Virus record (IMG/VR): IMGVR_UViG_3300029263_000608
Coordinates: 1-28,795 of that record
Strand: one strand, 5' to 3'
From: a virus
Length of the DNA stretch: 28,795 nt
How positions within the stretch are numbered: position 1 is the stretch's first letter; every line of letters begins with the position of its first letter. The notes under the pieces were generated by a model that searched no databases, was not told where the DNA came from, and was given only the letters and a program-made list of their open reading frames with translations. The position numbers and the translations under genes are program-made. Shown here piece after piece: positions 9,401-15,705 of this stretch.

Positions 9401-11244
9401 ACAATACCTGTTTCAAAATCACGATCACTATGTAAACTTCCTGTATCTAAGTCTGTTGTAAAACCAGCTTGTACAGATATAAATCTAAAATATTCATATA
9501 AAGTAGTTGTTACAGGACTTGCAGGAACTGATGTATCAATACTTTGAAATGCCATTGCAATAGTCTGAATATCACAAGTGTTTGATCCTGGCGAAAAATT
9601 TGAAATATTAAATCCTTGTTGTAATGAAGCATCTGAAATACTACTATTAAATTTAACAAAAGGAAATGCTCCTATAGCTGGAGAAGAAAGTTCATTATTA
9701 AAAAAATCTGTTAATGAGTTTCCTTGATCTGCTGTGGCAAGGGGTTGAAAATTAGTTCCAAGAATAGTTCCAATACGTTCTGCAAACAAAGGACTATTAA
9801 AAAAATCATACGGACTTGAATAGTCTTGGTCTAATGTTATATTTACAGAAAGAGAAAATGACTGATTTTTAAAATTAATATTTGCAGTAGCAGCAGTAGT
9901 ATCATTTGGAAAAAAAACTCTTTTATCGCTTTCAAAACTAAATGTAAATCCTATTAAAGCATTAGTTTTTAATTTGTCAGCAATTAAAGTAAAATCAACT
10001 GTAGCTTTTGAGTTATCAATTATTTCACTTTGTCCAGGGTTTGGGTCTAACGTGTATGTTAGTCCACTATTTAAAAGAGCTAATGGCAATTGAGCTTCTC
10101 CTAAAATAGTACTAATTAAACTTGTGTTAAAGTCAATAGCAATTTTGTTTCCATCTGCATCAGGTCTTGAAATATTATAACCATCTACATAATTACCATA
10201 CATTAAACGATTGCCTTGTATTGTTTGAGCTTTTGCTAATCTTGGTACATTATCAAACTGTCTAAGTAATTCGTCATTACCTAATACAGTGTATATTTTA
10301 TTGTTAGTAAAAGTGAATGATTTAGTTGTATTATTAGCCCAACCAAAATCTTCTTTTTTAAATCTTTCTATTACATTAAGTGTTGTTGAATTAGTATCTT
10401 TAAATAACAAATCAACTTCTTTAACTCTTGAGCTTCCTGTAGAAAATTGAATTTCAATTCCGTTATACAGATTTAACATTCCGTCATTACAATAGTTCTT
10501 TGTACTAAATTGAAATGGACGAGGAACAAAACCTGGATTCGAGAATAAAGACGTTGCACTATACTGCCCATCTTCATACCTATATCGATACGCAAAACAC
10601 AAAAATCTATTTTCAATATAGTTTTGATTTCCAGCGATATTTAAAAAACTTAATGTTGGTGCTGGTAAAGGAATATTTCCCCCTACAATGTTTTCAAAAC
10701 CAGGTGGCTTAACCACTACAGATATATCTTCTTCTATAATTTGATCTACATTTGAAATTGGTGCTGGATAATTTCTATCTATATTTATTGTTCGAGGAGG
10801 GTTTTTGTCATCTGTCCAAAATAATAAATTTTCAATTAAATCAACTCCTGTTATTAAAAATGCAGAATCAAAATTTAAAAGTCCTACTGTAATGACATGA
10901 TAATTAACTATTTCATCAGTTGTATTATATGACACCACTAAATCAACAACTCCACCAGGAGCTTGAAGATTTGAACCGTCATGAATAAACCAGTAAATAA
11001 CTTCTCTAACACCATCTTGATACGCCCCTATACATACAGCGGCTGCACTTAAAGGCTCACCATCGTATTGAATAGTAGTTAGCTGCTCGTTTCCTTTTGA
11101 GTTCTCTACAGCTCCGATTTCAGTAGACTCTGTAGAACCTAAACGGACATTTTGAGCATCAACATATTCACCTGGAGGAAGAAGTCTTTCATCCACAGCT
11201 TTATTCATTCTACCTGCAATAAAATTTGTTGTAACTATTGGCAT
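6448..11244 (-). CDS. Giant tail hub/nozzle protein (tail tubular protein B or P22 gp10-like)
   Basis: At 1598 aa this is the largest gene here. The N-terminus (AGRMNKAVDERLLPPGEYVD, then GSTESTEIGAVENSKGN) is the signature of the tail-tube/stabilisation protein family of podo- and crAss-like phages. A beta-rich body follows, with conserved blocks such as VYSDEYGRSSTVL, ETDILVLQEDRITYVL, EYGISYNPESF, GMRSWFRDEFY and GGFDPYMDEYVL, probably a beta-propeller platform like T7 gp12. The last roughly 300 residues are an extension with low-complexity beta sequence, a CCDC cluster, and a C-terminal module (LPEIGDFVYSASDG ending AVTTCP) that recurs in two other genes. It lies one base upstream of nothing but spacer: the ring-protein stop is two bases before its ATG, and the adhesin-like gene follows after 12 bases. 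It is about twice the length of T7 gp12 because of the extension and longer insertions. Confidence 0.85.
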   Translation of the reverse strand: MPIVTTNFIAGRMNKAVDERLLPPGEYVDAQNVRLGSTESTEIGAVENSKGNEQLTTIQYDGEPLSAAAVCIGAYQDGVREVIYWFIHDGSNLQAPGGVVDLVVSYNTTDEIVNYHVITVGLLNFDSAFLITGVDLIENLLFWTDDKNPPRTINIDRNYPAPISNVDQIIEEDISVVVKPPGFENIVGGNIPLPAPTLSFLNIAGNQNYIENRFLCFAYRYRYEDGQYSATSLFSNPGFVPRPFQFSTKNYCNDGMLNLYNGIEIQFSTGSSRVKEVDLLFKDTNSTTLNVIERFKKEDFGWANNTTKSFTFTNNKIYTVLGNDELLRQFDNVPRLAKAQTIQGNRLMYGNYVDGYNISRPDADGNKIAIDFNTSLISTILGEAQLPLALLNSGLTYTLDPNPGQSEIIDNSKATVDFTLIADKLKTNALIGFTFSFESDKRVFFPNDTTAATANINFKNQSFSLSVNITLDQDYSSPYDFFNSPLFAERIGTILGTNFQPLATADQGNSLTDFFNNELSSPAIGAFPFVKFNSSISDASLQQGFNISNFSPGSNTCDIQTIAMAFQSIDTSVPASPVTTTLYEYFRFISVQAGFTTDLDTGSLHSDRDFETGIVYSDEYGRSSTVLVSEYNTVYVEPGDSVTANSIQVAVSSRAPYWAERYKFVVKPSKAGYETIFSNFYYIRPSDNMVFFKLEGDNANKVQKGQTLAVKADVSGPLSRVETCEILEISAEATNFLGDDNELGEDSSQLKGLYMQIKNQNFDIVIPEDSIIEFGNIKIRDAGRGGNSCNFRKRLAYKCFTTNPTTNVTTNYDVPGGTVIRIKVRMLRNGTFSGNECEKRLWEWEQEYVSSKDYLDMRRWWIGDNINPGLAQPGNVDGDTAGLFDGNLAVPNPGNAGIAANMACTRDAVTFQWIQAAAQSANDPLHLGVSSGVPGCDRFINPDRTADLDVELIVFRANTLLVFETEPNDANAELYYDASQSFSISQPDGFHMSGVNTVLGDQNQTASQDAVVNLDFRDCFSFGNGVESFKIKDQLAGRSFQLGQRVLAVSNQDFKEADRFEGITYSGIFSSNSGVNNLNEFNLGLANFKDCETSFGPIQKMHPRETDILVLQEDRITYVLSSKNLISDSTGGGVIASVPEILGTQIARIEEYGISYNPESFVAHGYDMFFTDVKRGAVLKLRGTSRNNDSLEVISAFGMRSWFRDEFYTSIQTQKLGGFDPYMDEYVLAMNCDKIPLPPEISECGYNLQRKGLLAGASNAIVSVINYGALIGTANFDYNISTGSITISVLWNGVTTTSATLTGSGTFSFNKTLNSPSNATVTFTAITQASFVVTAECVSPTEITVVKIVMNSPEQSGEFIHVEYVWKDGVNLSPIDSDLAEFGSSNLIASSYDAQTGIRSLGVFPYDGVNLTLRSNKINFDTYDWAFPNDNFKFLSSNTLYANNKTDIATLLAAATTIPNASVISPSTGLYQATINPLSLPVANQYLYLIYDYRLISCQEFCYDVSSSASACCDCAFTYTSYSSSTIFSTEGNVCNQLLNQTYFHSGSSALPEIGDFVYSASDGAIGSNLTSGLYKISATNYITVNQFGLVTAVTTCP

Positions 11245-11245
11245 A

Positions 11246-12169
11246 TTATTTTATAATTTTATTCTGGCCTCTTAAGTTCATTAGAAGTCTTCCAGGATGT
11301 ATATTACTTAATCTTATTTTTGCATTTCGTAGTAAAGAAGATTTGTCTTTTCTTGCTCTATTTACAATGTATTCTTGTACACCTAATCTACCATTTAAAA
11401 TAGAGTATTTAATATAAGCATAAATATATTCTTCAAATAATTTATTTACTTGCACCTCAGTATCAACACCGTTTTTCATTCCGTCTGACACATACTCTAA
11501 AACTACCGAAGCAGCCCCTGACATGTTACTAAAATTAATTACTCCAGATTGTTTATCTATCGTAAACGTAGGATTTGAGTTTGCAGTTTCAGTGTTTAAT
11601 CCAAATCTTGAGCCTATAGCATAATCAAAATACCAATTACCATCACAACAATAACCCTCAGATCCGTTATATGCACTACCTTGATTTAAATATATGCTTT
11701 TGTTACCACCTAAAATCCTTGATGAATCTAATTCAGAATCTTGTGGTCTTAAAACATTTCCATTTTGATCAAATAAAATATTAGAATTATTGTCTTGCAA
11801 ATAAGCAGAAGACCAATTTGTTTGAATGTTTTCAGATAAAGGATGTAAACCTCCATTTCTAAATTCAGAAATTCTAACCCAATTTACATAATCTTGAGGT
11901 AATACAAATCGTAATTGCTGAGTGATGTCTAATTGAAGAATTTTCACCTCCTTCATGGCATCATAATTTAATTCTTGAACACCCCTTTTTGCATGAAATA
12001 ATATCTGATATCTTTCAATATTGTTTATTAATTCATGATTCCCTTGGTACATTAACATAAAATTGTTAACTATATCTGCCAATGAAACATACTGATACGA
12101 ACCCCAATTAGAATCCGTTGGCGCTGTTCCTGAATTTTCGTAATATGCGTAGTCGTTTATATATGCCAT
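11246..12169 (-). CDS. Head-tail connector/tail ring protein candidate (tail tubular A-like position)
   Basis: This 307-aa protein belongs to a family I recognise from marine Bacteroidota and crAss-like phages. Its conserved core is YQGNHELINNIERYQILFHA, KRGVQELNYDAMKE, RFVLPQDYVNWVRIS, ENIQTNWSSAYLQDN, and an end with VNRARKDKSSLLRN and LSNIHPGRLLMNLRGQ. The start abuts the stop of the 323-aa gene with no gap, and the hub follows after one base. Its place between head genes and the tail hub matches T7 gp11 (tail tubular A) or a crAss-phage ring protein. That role is inference from family and order; the structure was not checked. Confidence 0.8.
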   Translation of the reverse strand: MAYINDYAYYENSGTAPTDSNWGSYQYVSLADIVNNFMLMYQGNHELINNIERYQILFHAKRGVQELNYDAMKEVKILQLDITQQLRFVLPQDYVNWVRISEFRNGGLHPLSENIQTNWSSAYLQDNNSNILFDQNGNVLRPQDSELDSSRILGGNKSIYLNQGSAYNGSEGYCCDGNWYFDYAIGSRFGLNTETANSNPTFTIDKQSGVINFSNMSGAASVVLEYVSDGMKNGVDTEVQVNKLFEEYIYAYIKYSILNGRLGVQEYIVNRARKDKSSLLRNAKIRLSNIHPGRLLMNLRGQNKIIK

Positions 12170-13141
12170 TTATGCTTGTGTTTGTTGTTCTTGTTGTAAC
12201 TCTTGAGTACCAAAATTATAAACATCAGCCTCTCTTATTTCAATACCTACATACTGACATATTTTTGCTATCAAAGTAGGCTCATCAGATAATGGTAATT
12301 CAAAGTCTTGATAATCAGCGGCTGTAGAATCAAATAAAGGCTCTCCTGCTAATAAGGTAGCGTAAGTCCAGTTTGGTGGATTAGGATACCTAACATACTG
12401 AGACATTATTGTCCCTGGTGTTGTTAATGTAGTTGGATAAACACTTATCGTGTTTCCAGACTCTGTAGTAGTAGCACCACCTAAAACGTATGCAGGATAT
12501 CCTGCCGAGGGAGATGTAAGAGGTGAAGAATTTAAATAAAATATTTTATCTTGATTAACTCTCTCCACTTCTACAATACCAGTGTTATTTACAACTGTGT
12601 AACTATTTCCAATTGTTTGTGCAGTTCCAAATATATTTTGAGACAAAGTTAATTGAGTGTTGCTATCGACACTAATAACAAAAGCTGTTTGCCCAGCAGT
12701 AGTGCTTGTAATTGACGTAGATGAAACAAGTTGCCCTGCTGTCACCGTACTTGTAAAAGTAGCTGTAGCGTCTGTTAAAGTTAACGCACCTGCTGCGGTT
12801 GTTGTTCCTGATGTACTTACCGTAGGATAATAATTAATTTTATTAACTAAATAATAATTAGAAGGTAGATTAAATAAATTTATGCCAGGGGATATTAAAG
12901 TTTGGGTTGCTGAAAAACTATCAATAACTTCTATTAATGATTTTGTAATATCGGCATACCCTGTGCCAGATGCTCTTTGGTTTTCTTTAAGTAATTGATT
13001 ATTGTACTGGTAAAAATAATTCTCGAACATATCCATTTGAGCTTGCGCACAATAAAGATTAAAGTCTTGTGGTGAAATATATCCGTAGTTGTTTTTATTT
13101 GCTATCGCTAATACCGTATTTCGTACTTCGTTTATTGGCAT
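12170..13141 (-). CDS. Head-tail adaptor-like protein with an inserted beta module
   Basis: The 323-aa protein starts with a helical region conserved in marine phages (VRNTVLAIANKNNYGYISP, FNLYCAQAQMDMFENYF, then RASGTGYADITKSL) and ends with a helical tail rich in Gln (LQQEQQTQA). Residues about 112-187 interrupt this with a Thr/Ser-rich beta module (LTDATATFTSTVTAGQLVS, then ISVDSNTQLTLSQNIF). The module resembles two in the next gene upstream, 278 aa. After it the family sequence resumes (TGIVEVERVNQDKIFYLNSS). The gene is first after a terminator and has a TAnnTTTG element 16 bases upstream of its ATG, so it probably begins the tail operon. An adaptor or ring role at the portal is inferred from position. 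Confidence 0.8.
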   Translation of the reverse strand: MPINEVRNTVLAIANKNNYGYISPQDFNLYCAQAQMDMFENYFYQYNNQLLKENQRASGTGYADITKSLIEVIDSFSATQTLISPGINLFNLPSNYYLVNKINYYPTVSTSGTTTAAGALTLTDATATFTSTVTAGQLVSSTSITSTTAGQTAFVISVDSNTQLTLSQNIFGTAQTIGNSYTVVNNTGIVEVERVNQDKIFYLNSSPLTSPSAGYPAYVLGGATTTESGNTISVYPTTLTTPGTIMSQYVRYPNPPNWTYATLLAGEPLFDSTAADYQDFELPLSDEPTLIAKICQYVGIEIREADVYNFGTQELQQEQQTQA

Positions 13142-13156
13142 AATTTATTCTTTTTA

Positions 13157-13164
13157 CAAAGATA
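13157..13164 (-). promoter_or_regulatory. Bacteroidota-type -7 element TATCTTTG starting the tail operon
   Basis: On the minus strand the sequence after the terminator U-run reads TTTGCTATCTTTG, matching TAnnTTTG. The ATG of the 323-aa gene begins 16 bases downstream, leaving a very short leader. No -33 TTTG at normal spacing is visible. Confidence 0.55.
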
Positions 13165-13166
13165 GC

Positions 13167-13201
13167 AAAAAAAAAGAGGCTACTTTTTTTTGTAGCCTCT
13201 T
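13167..13201 (-). terminator. Rho-independent terminator after the paralog cluster
   Basis: A 10-bp perfect stem (13174-13183 with 13192-13201, AAGAGGCTAC pairing with GTAGCCTCTT) encloses an 8-base loop. In the minus-strand direction it is followed by a run of seven or more U (13173-13167). The stop of the 278-aa gene is 21 bases upstream. Confidence 0.9.
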
Positions 13202-13222
13202 GATTATTTGAGTATTAATTAA

Positions 13223-14059
13223 TTACTGTATTCTTAAAATAAAGTACTCTTGTCCACCTAACCACGATACATTTGTAATGTTAGCAGCAGGGTTTAAAAG
13301 ACCTGGGAAATCAAGCGTTACATTTGACCAATCAGTTTCTAATGAAGATACCACAGAGTCTTGTATAGCGTTTCTCATGTCTGCATTAGCACCTATAGTA
13401 GATGAATATGCATAATCAATTCTACCTACATCTGTTCCAGCTGCATCGTATGTAATGTTAACAATAGATGAAGTGGTTGCACTGTTTGAAACATCAGCAA
13501 TATTAGCTGATCTTACTATTCTGTTAAAATCATCAGCTCCTTCTTTATATACAAGGTAGTTGTCAGTGTTTGCAAAAATATCATTTGCTACACCAAGTTG
13601 AGTTTTAGATACAGAAGTAACCGTAGTTACAGCTGCTCCTGAAATATCTCTAACATAATCTCCTACACTAACACCAGCTAAAATAAAATTAACTGAAGTG
13701 TCTACTAAAAAATTTGCTAATGTAGCTGTAGCTGTACCGTATTGTAATGTGGTGTATTCTGGCATGTAGATAAAATAACCTACACCGTTAGGAACTCCTG
13801 TTCCTTGATCAGCTGTTACGCCTACAGGAAGTAAAGTTAATACATTATCAGATGTTACTGCTGTTACTAAATATTTTTCCCCTCCAACTGCTGCATTAGT
13901 TGTTCTGTCCCACACAATTGCGTTTACTAAAACGTCTTGTGTAAAAGTACCTGTTGAATCTGTTAGTGTTGATGCTGCTGATCCATCAGATGTTGAAGTT
14001 CCAGTTTTTACAACATTAAGTTGTTTAAAGTTTATAAATTTTTCCATTGTTTGATTCAT
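13223..14059 (-). CDS. Head-associated paralog with two inserted beta modules
   Basis: This 278-aa protein is the longest of three tandem paralogs. Its start (MEKFINFKQLNVV) and its C-terminal domain (about 176-250, NITYDAAGTDV then NAIQDSVVSSLETDWSNV) match the 99- and 113-aa neighbours. Between them sit two beta modules: residues 28-98 (LTDSTGTFTQDVLV, TAVTSDNVLTL) and 108-172 (TATLANFLVDTSVNF, TSVSKTQLGVANDIF). The chosen ATG at 14059 shares a base with the upstream stop (TAATG). The family alignment favours the internal ATG at 14047, four codons later; either could be used. It lies behind the capsid gene and before a strong terminator. A decoration or minor head role is inference; I know no function for the family. 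Confidence 0.8.
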   Translation of the reverse strand: MNQTMEKFINFKQLNVVKTGTSTSDGSAASTLTDSTGTFTQDVLVNAIVWDRTTNAAVGGEKYLVTAVTSDNVLTLLPVGVTADQGTGVPNGVGYFIYMPEYTTLQYGTATATLANFLVDTSVNFILAGVSVGDYVRDISGAAVTTVTSVSKTQLGVANDIFANTDNYLVYKEGADDFNRIVRSANIADVSNSATTSSIVNITYDAAGTDVGRIDYAYSSTIGANADMRNAIQDSVVSSLETDWSNVTLDFPGLLNPAANITNVSWLGGQEYFILRIQ

Positions 14060-14400
14060 TATGCTATTGCAATTGCACTTAGCGGATTAGTAATAACTAC
14101 TTTTGTTGCTGGTGATACAAGCGGTGGCACAATCGCTCCATGAGGAATATGTGGCTCTACTACGTTTGTCCATCCAGTTGCTAACGCTTCTTGAATAGCT
14201 GTTTGAACAGATTCCAATAAAATTGGAGTTGCTGCTGCTACAGGATAAGTTAATGTTACTTTTTTTCCACCTAAATAATCTAACACAACAGTTGTTGTTG
14301 TAGCTTGTCCAACATGTCTTAAACCTGTAATAGATACAAGTTGAAATTGACTATTAGCTGCATTAGCATCTAATACTGGGATACTTAAAAATTTTTCCAT
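14059..14400 (-). CDS. Small head-associated paralog (113 aa)
   Basis: This 113-aa protein begins MEKFLSIPVLDANAAN and contains TTTVVLDYLGGKKVTLTY and a helix QTAIQEALATGWTNVVEP. The 99-aa upstream neighbour has the equivalents MDKFLSIPV, INYGSGKVITITHA and MQDALATSWTLV, so the two are paralogs. About 24 bases of leader and the first nine codons are almost identical between them. Both end in an AIA motif (SAIAIA here, NIAIA there). It is small, uncharged and beta-type with one amphipathic helix. The function is unknown; a virion decoration role is plausible given its place after the capsid gene. Confidence 0.8.
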   Translation of the reverse strand: MEKFLSIPVLDANAANSQFQLVSITGLRHVGQATTTTVVLDYLGGKKVTLTYPVAAATPILLESVQTAIQEALATGWTNVVEPHIPHGAIVPPLVSPATKVVITNPLSAIAIA

Positions 14401-14426
14401 AATAATAATAATTTATGAGTTAATAA
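14374..14426. repeat. Duplicated leader plus gene start, copy A (113-aa paralog)
   Basis: It covers the first nine codons of the 113-aa gene and its upstream leader. It matches copy B at 14704-14758 except for two substitutions and one 2-base indel, which indicates tandem gene duplication with its leader. Confidence 0.85.
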
Positions 14427-14430
14427 TAAT

Positions 14431-14730
14431 TTATGCAATAGCAATATTGCTTACTGCGAATTGAGGGGCTGCCTCTCTACTTACAAGAGTCCATGAAGTT
14501 GCTAAAGCATCTTGCATTTCTCTTTGTATAAATTGTCTGAATTGTGTTCCAGAATTTGTTGCTGAAACTGGTCCGACTGAAGCATGAGTAATTGTAATTA
14601 CTTTTCCACTTCCATAGTTAATAACTGTTTCAATTGATGCTGATGCGCCTACTTCAATAAGCTTAACGTCATTACAAGAAACTAAGTGGTTTCCTTCTCC
14701 TGTTACTGGTATACTTAAAAATTTATCCAT
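14431..14730 (-). CDS. Small head-associated paralog (99 aa)
   Basis: The 99-aa protein reads MDKFLSIPVTGEGNHLVSCN, then ETVINYGSGKVITITHA, then QREMQDALATSWTLVSRE. This is a short beta-beta-helix unit I recall as common, and uncharacterised, next to capsid genes in marine phages. It is the first of three tandem paralogs. A TATATTTG promoter element lies 33 bases upstream and a terminator lies just beyond that, so the paralog cluster probably forms its own transcription unit. No enzymatic residues are evident. High copy number in the virion is a reasonable guess because of separate transcription, but it is only inference. Confidence 0.8.
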   Translation of the reverse strand: MDKFLSIPVTGEGNHLVSCNDVKLIEVGASASIETVINYGSGKVITITHASVGPVSATNSGTQFRQFIQREMQDALATSWTLVSREAAPQFAVSNIAIA

Positions 14731-14758
14731 AATAATAATATAATTTATGAGTTAATAA
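14704..14758. repeat. Duplicated leader plus gene start, copy B (99-aa paralog)
   Basis: Partner of the repeat at 14374-14426. The shared leader includes, on the minus strand, TTATTAACTCATAAATTA directly before an ATTATTATTATG start. Confidence 0.85.
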
Positions 14759-14762
14759 AGTA

Positions 14763-14770
14763 CAAATATA
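14763..14770 (-). promoter_or_regulatory. Bacteroidota-type -7 element TATATTTG before the paralog cluster
   Basis: The minus strand reads TTTGTTATATTTG immediately after the terminator U-run, matching TAnnTTTG. It lies 33 bases before the ATG of the 99-aa gene, the same distance as the element at 25048-25055 from its gene. No -33 box is seen. Confidence 0.55.
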
Positions 14771-14772
14771 AC

Positions 14773-14802
14773 AAAAAAAAAGCCACCCTTTTAAGGTAGC
14801 TT
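14773..14802 (-). terminator. Rho-independent terminator after the 251-aa gene
   Basis: On the minus strand AAGCUACC (14802-14795) pairs with GGUGGCUU (14787-14780), an 8-bp stem including one U-G wobble, followed by an eight-base U-run. On the plus strand the wobble becomes an A/C mismatch, so the structure is oriented for minus-strand transcripts. Confidence 0.8.
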
Positions 14803-14863
14803 ATTTTCGGTATGCTCTGTTTCGTTCCGCAACGACCAAGTTTAAAAACTAAACAGTTACATC
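14803..14863 (-). other. Non-coding 3' region with a locally GC-rich, foldable segment
   Basis: This 61-base stretch between the 251-aa stop codon and the terminator has no reading frame. Positions 14808-14837 are about 57% G+C by count in an otherwise very AT-rich genome. On the minus strand CGTT-GCGG-AACG forms a small hairpin (14834-14823), flanked by GGT and ACC that could close a larger loop. GTTTA/TAAAC (14840-14854) gives another short stem. It may be a structured RNA or a transcription-control site; nothing known was recognised. Confidence 0.35.
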
Positions 14864-15619
14864 CTATTTTATTTTATTTTTAAGAAGTTTATAAACCTCT
14901 AACCCATCATCGCTTTTCATAAATGATGCAACTATAAAGTTAGCATCTTCTCCAAAAGGAATGGTAAGCATTTTCTTTTTATTATTTGGAAGATTATAGT
15001 AAACATCTTTTCCATTGTTTCTTGTAGATAAAAGTGATAAGTTAAAAAACTGATACACATCATCCATAAGTTCTAACATTGGATCATTAATAGTATCTAA
15101 GAAATCGTCTGGATTATTTTTAGCATAAACTAATATATCTCTTTTCAATTCAGCTGTTGTCATATTTTCTACAGCATTACCCATTAACACTCTACATATT
15201 TGTGTTAATTTAGCAGTGTCTTTAGTAATTTTTTTAGCTTCTATTTGAGCTTCTAACTCATATTCAACTTGTTCTAATTCAGAAGCAGCATCACGCTCTT
15301 TGTTTATTTCTTCAAAAACAAATCCATTACTTGGATGTAAATTTAAAAATTGTTGTAATACTTGATTCTCTTTGCTTACTGTCAACATACCGTCTTCAAA
15401 AACAATTGGTTCTAAAATAGCATTACCATCTTGTTCATTTTCAAAAGGCGACTTTTGATTACGCGCATAACGTAATGGTTCATTAACACCTGTTTCTTCG
15501 TTAAAATGTAATAAGGGTGACCTCTGTGAATGTCTTGAGGCTAACATATAAGATAAAGGAGATTTGTCTCCTTTTAAACGATACGATTTTGCTTTGTACT
15601 CTACTTTTTTTGTTGTCAT
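14864..15619 (-). CDS. Conserved marine phage protein of unknown function (251 aa)
   Basis: I recognise this family from many uncultured marine phages, always unnamed and near the capsid gene. The N-terminus is basic (KAKSYRLKGDKSPLSYMLAS), then LRYARNQKSPFENEQDGNAI. A charged coiled coil follows (about 105-145), then TTAELKRDILVYAKNNPDDF, and an end with DVYYNLPNNKKKMLTIPFGE and DGLEVYKLLKN. It is soluble, with no signal peptide or membrane segment. Terminators lie on both sides (15648-15691 upstream, 14773-14802 downstream), so it appears to be its own transcript or a read-through product. It may act in head assembly or DNA binding; neither is shown. Confidence 0.85.
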   Translation of the reverse strand: MTTKKVEYKAKSYRLKGDKSPLSYMLASRHSQRSPLLHFNEETGVNEPLRYARNQKSPFENEQDGNAILEPIVFEDGMLTVSKENQVLQQFLNLHPSNGFVFEEINKERDAASELEQVEYELEAQIEAKKITKDTAKLTQICRVLMGNAVENMTTAELKRDILVYAKNNPDDFLDTINDPMLELMDDVYQFFNLSLLSTRNNGKDVYYNLPNNKKKMLTIPFGEDANFIVASFMKSDDGLEVYKLLKNKIK

Positions 15620-15647
15620 TATAATATGATTTAATTTGATTTATATT

Positions 15648-15691
15648 AAAAAAAAAAGGGAGGCTCATCAGAATATATATTGCCCCCCTTT
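15648..15691 (-). terminator. Rho-independent terminator directly after the major capsid gene
   Basis: A 10-bp stem (15655-15664 with 15682-15691) has one G-U wobble when read as minus-strand RNA and a 17-base loop, followed by at least seven U. It lies 14 bases after the capsid stop codon. No TAnnTTTG element follows before the 251-aa gene, so that gene probably depends on read-through or an unrecognised promoter. Confidence 0.85.
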
Positions 15692-15705
15692 AATTATTTA
15701 CTTAT

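Noticed and set aside
14803-14863. A tRNA gene in the GC-rich gap
   Set aside because: At 61 bases it is too short, and no T-loop or acceptor stem pairing could be found.
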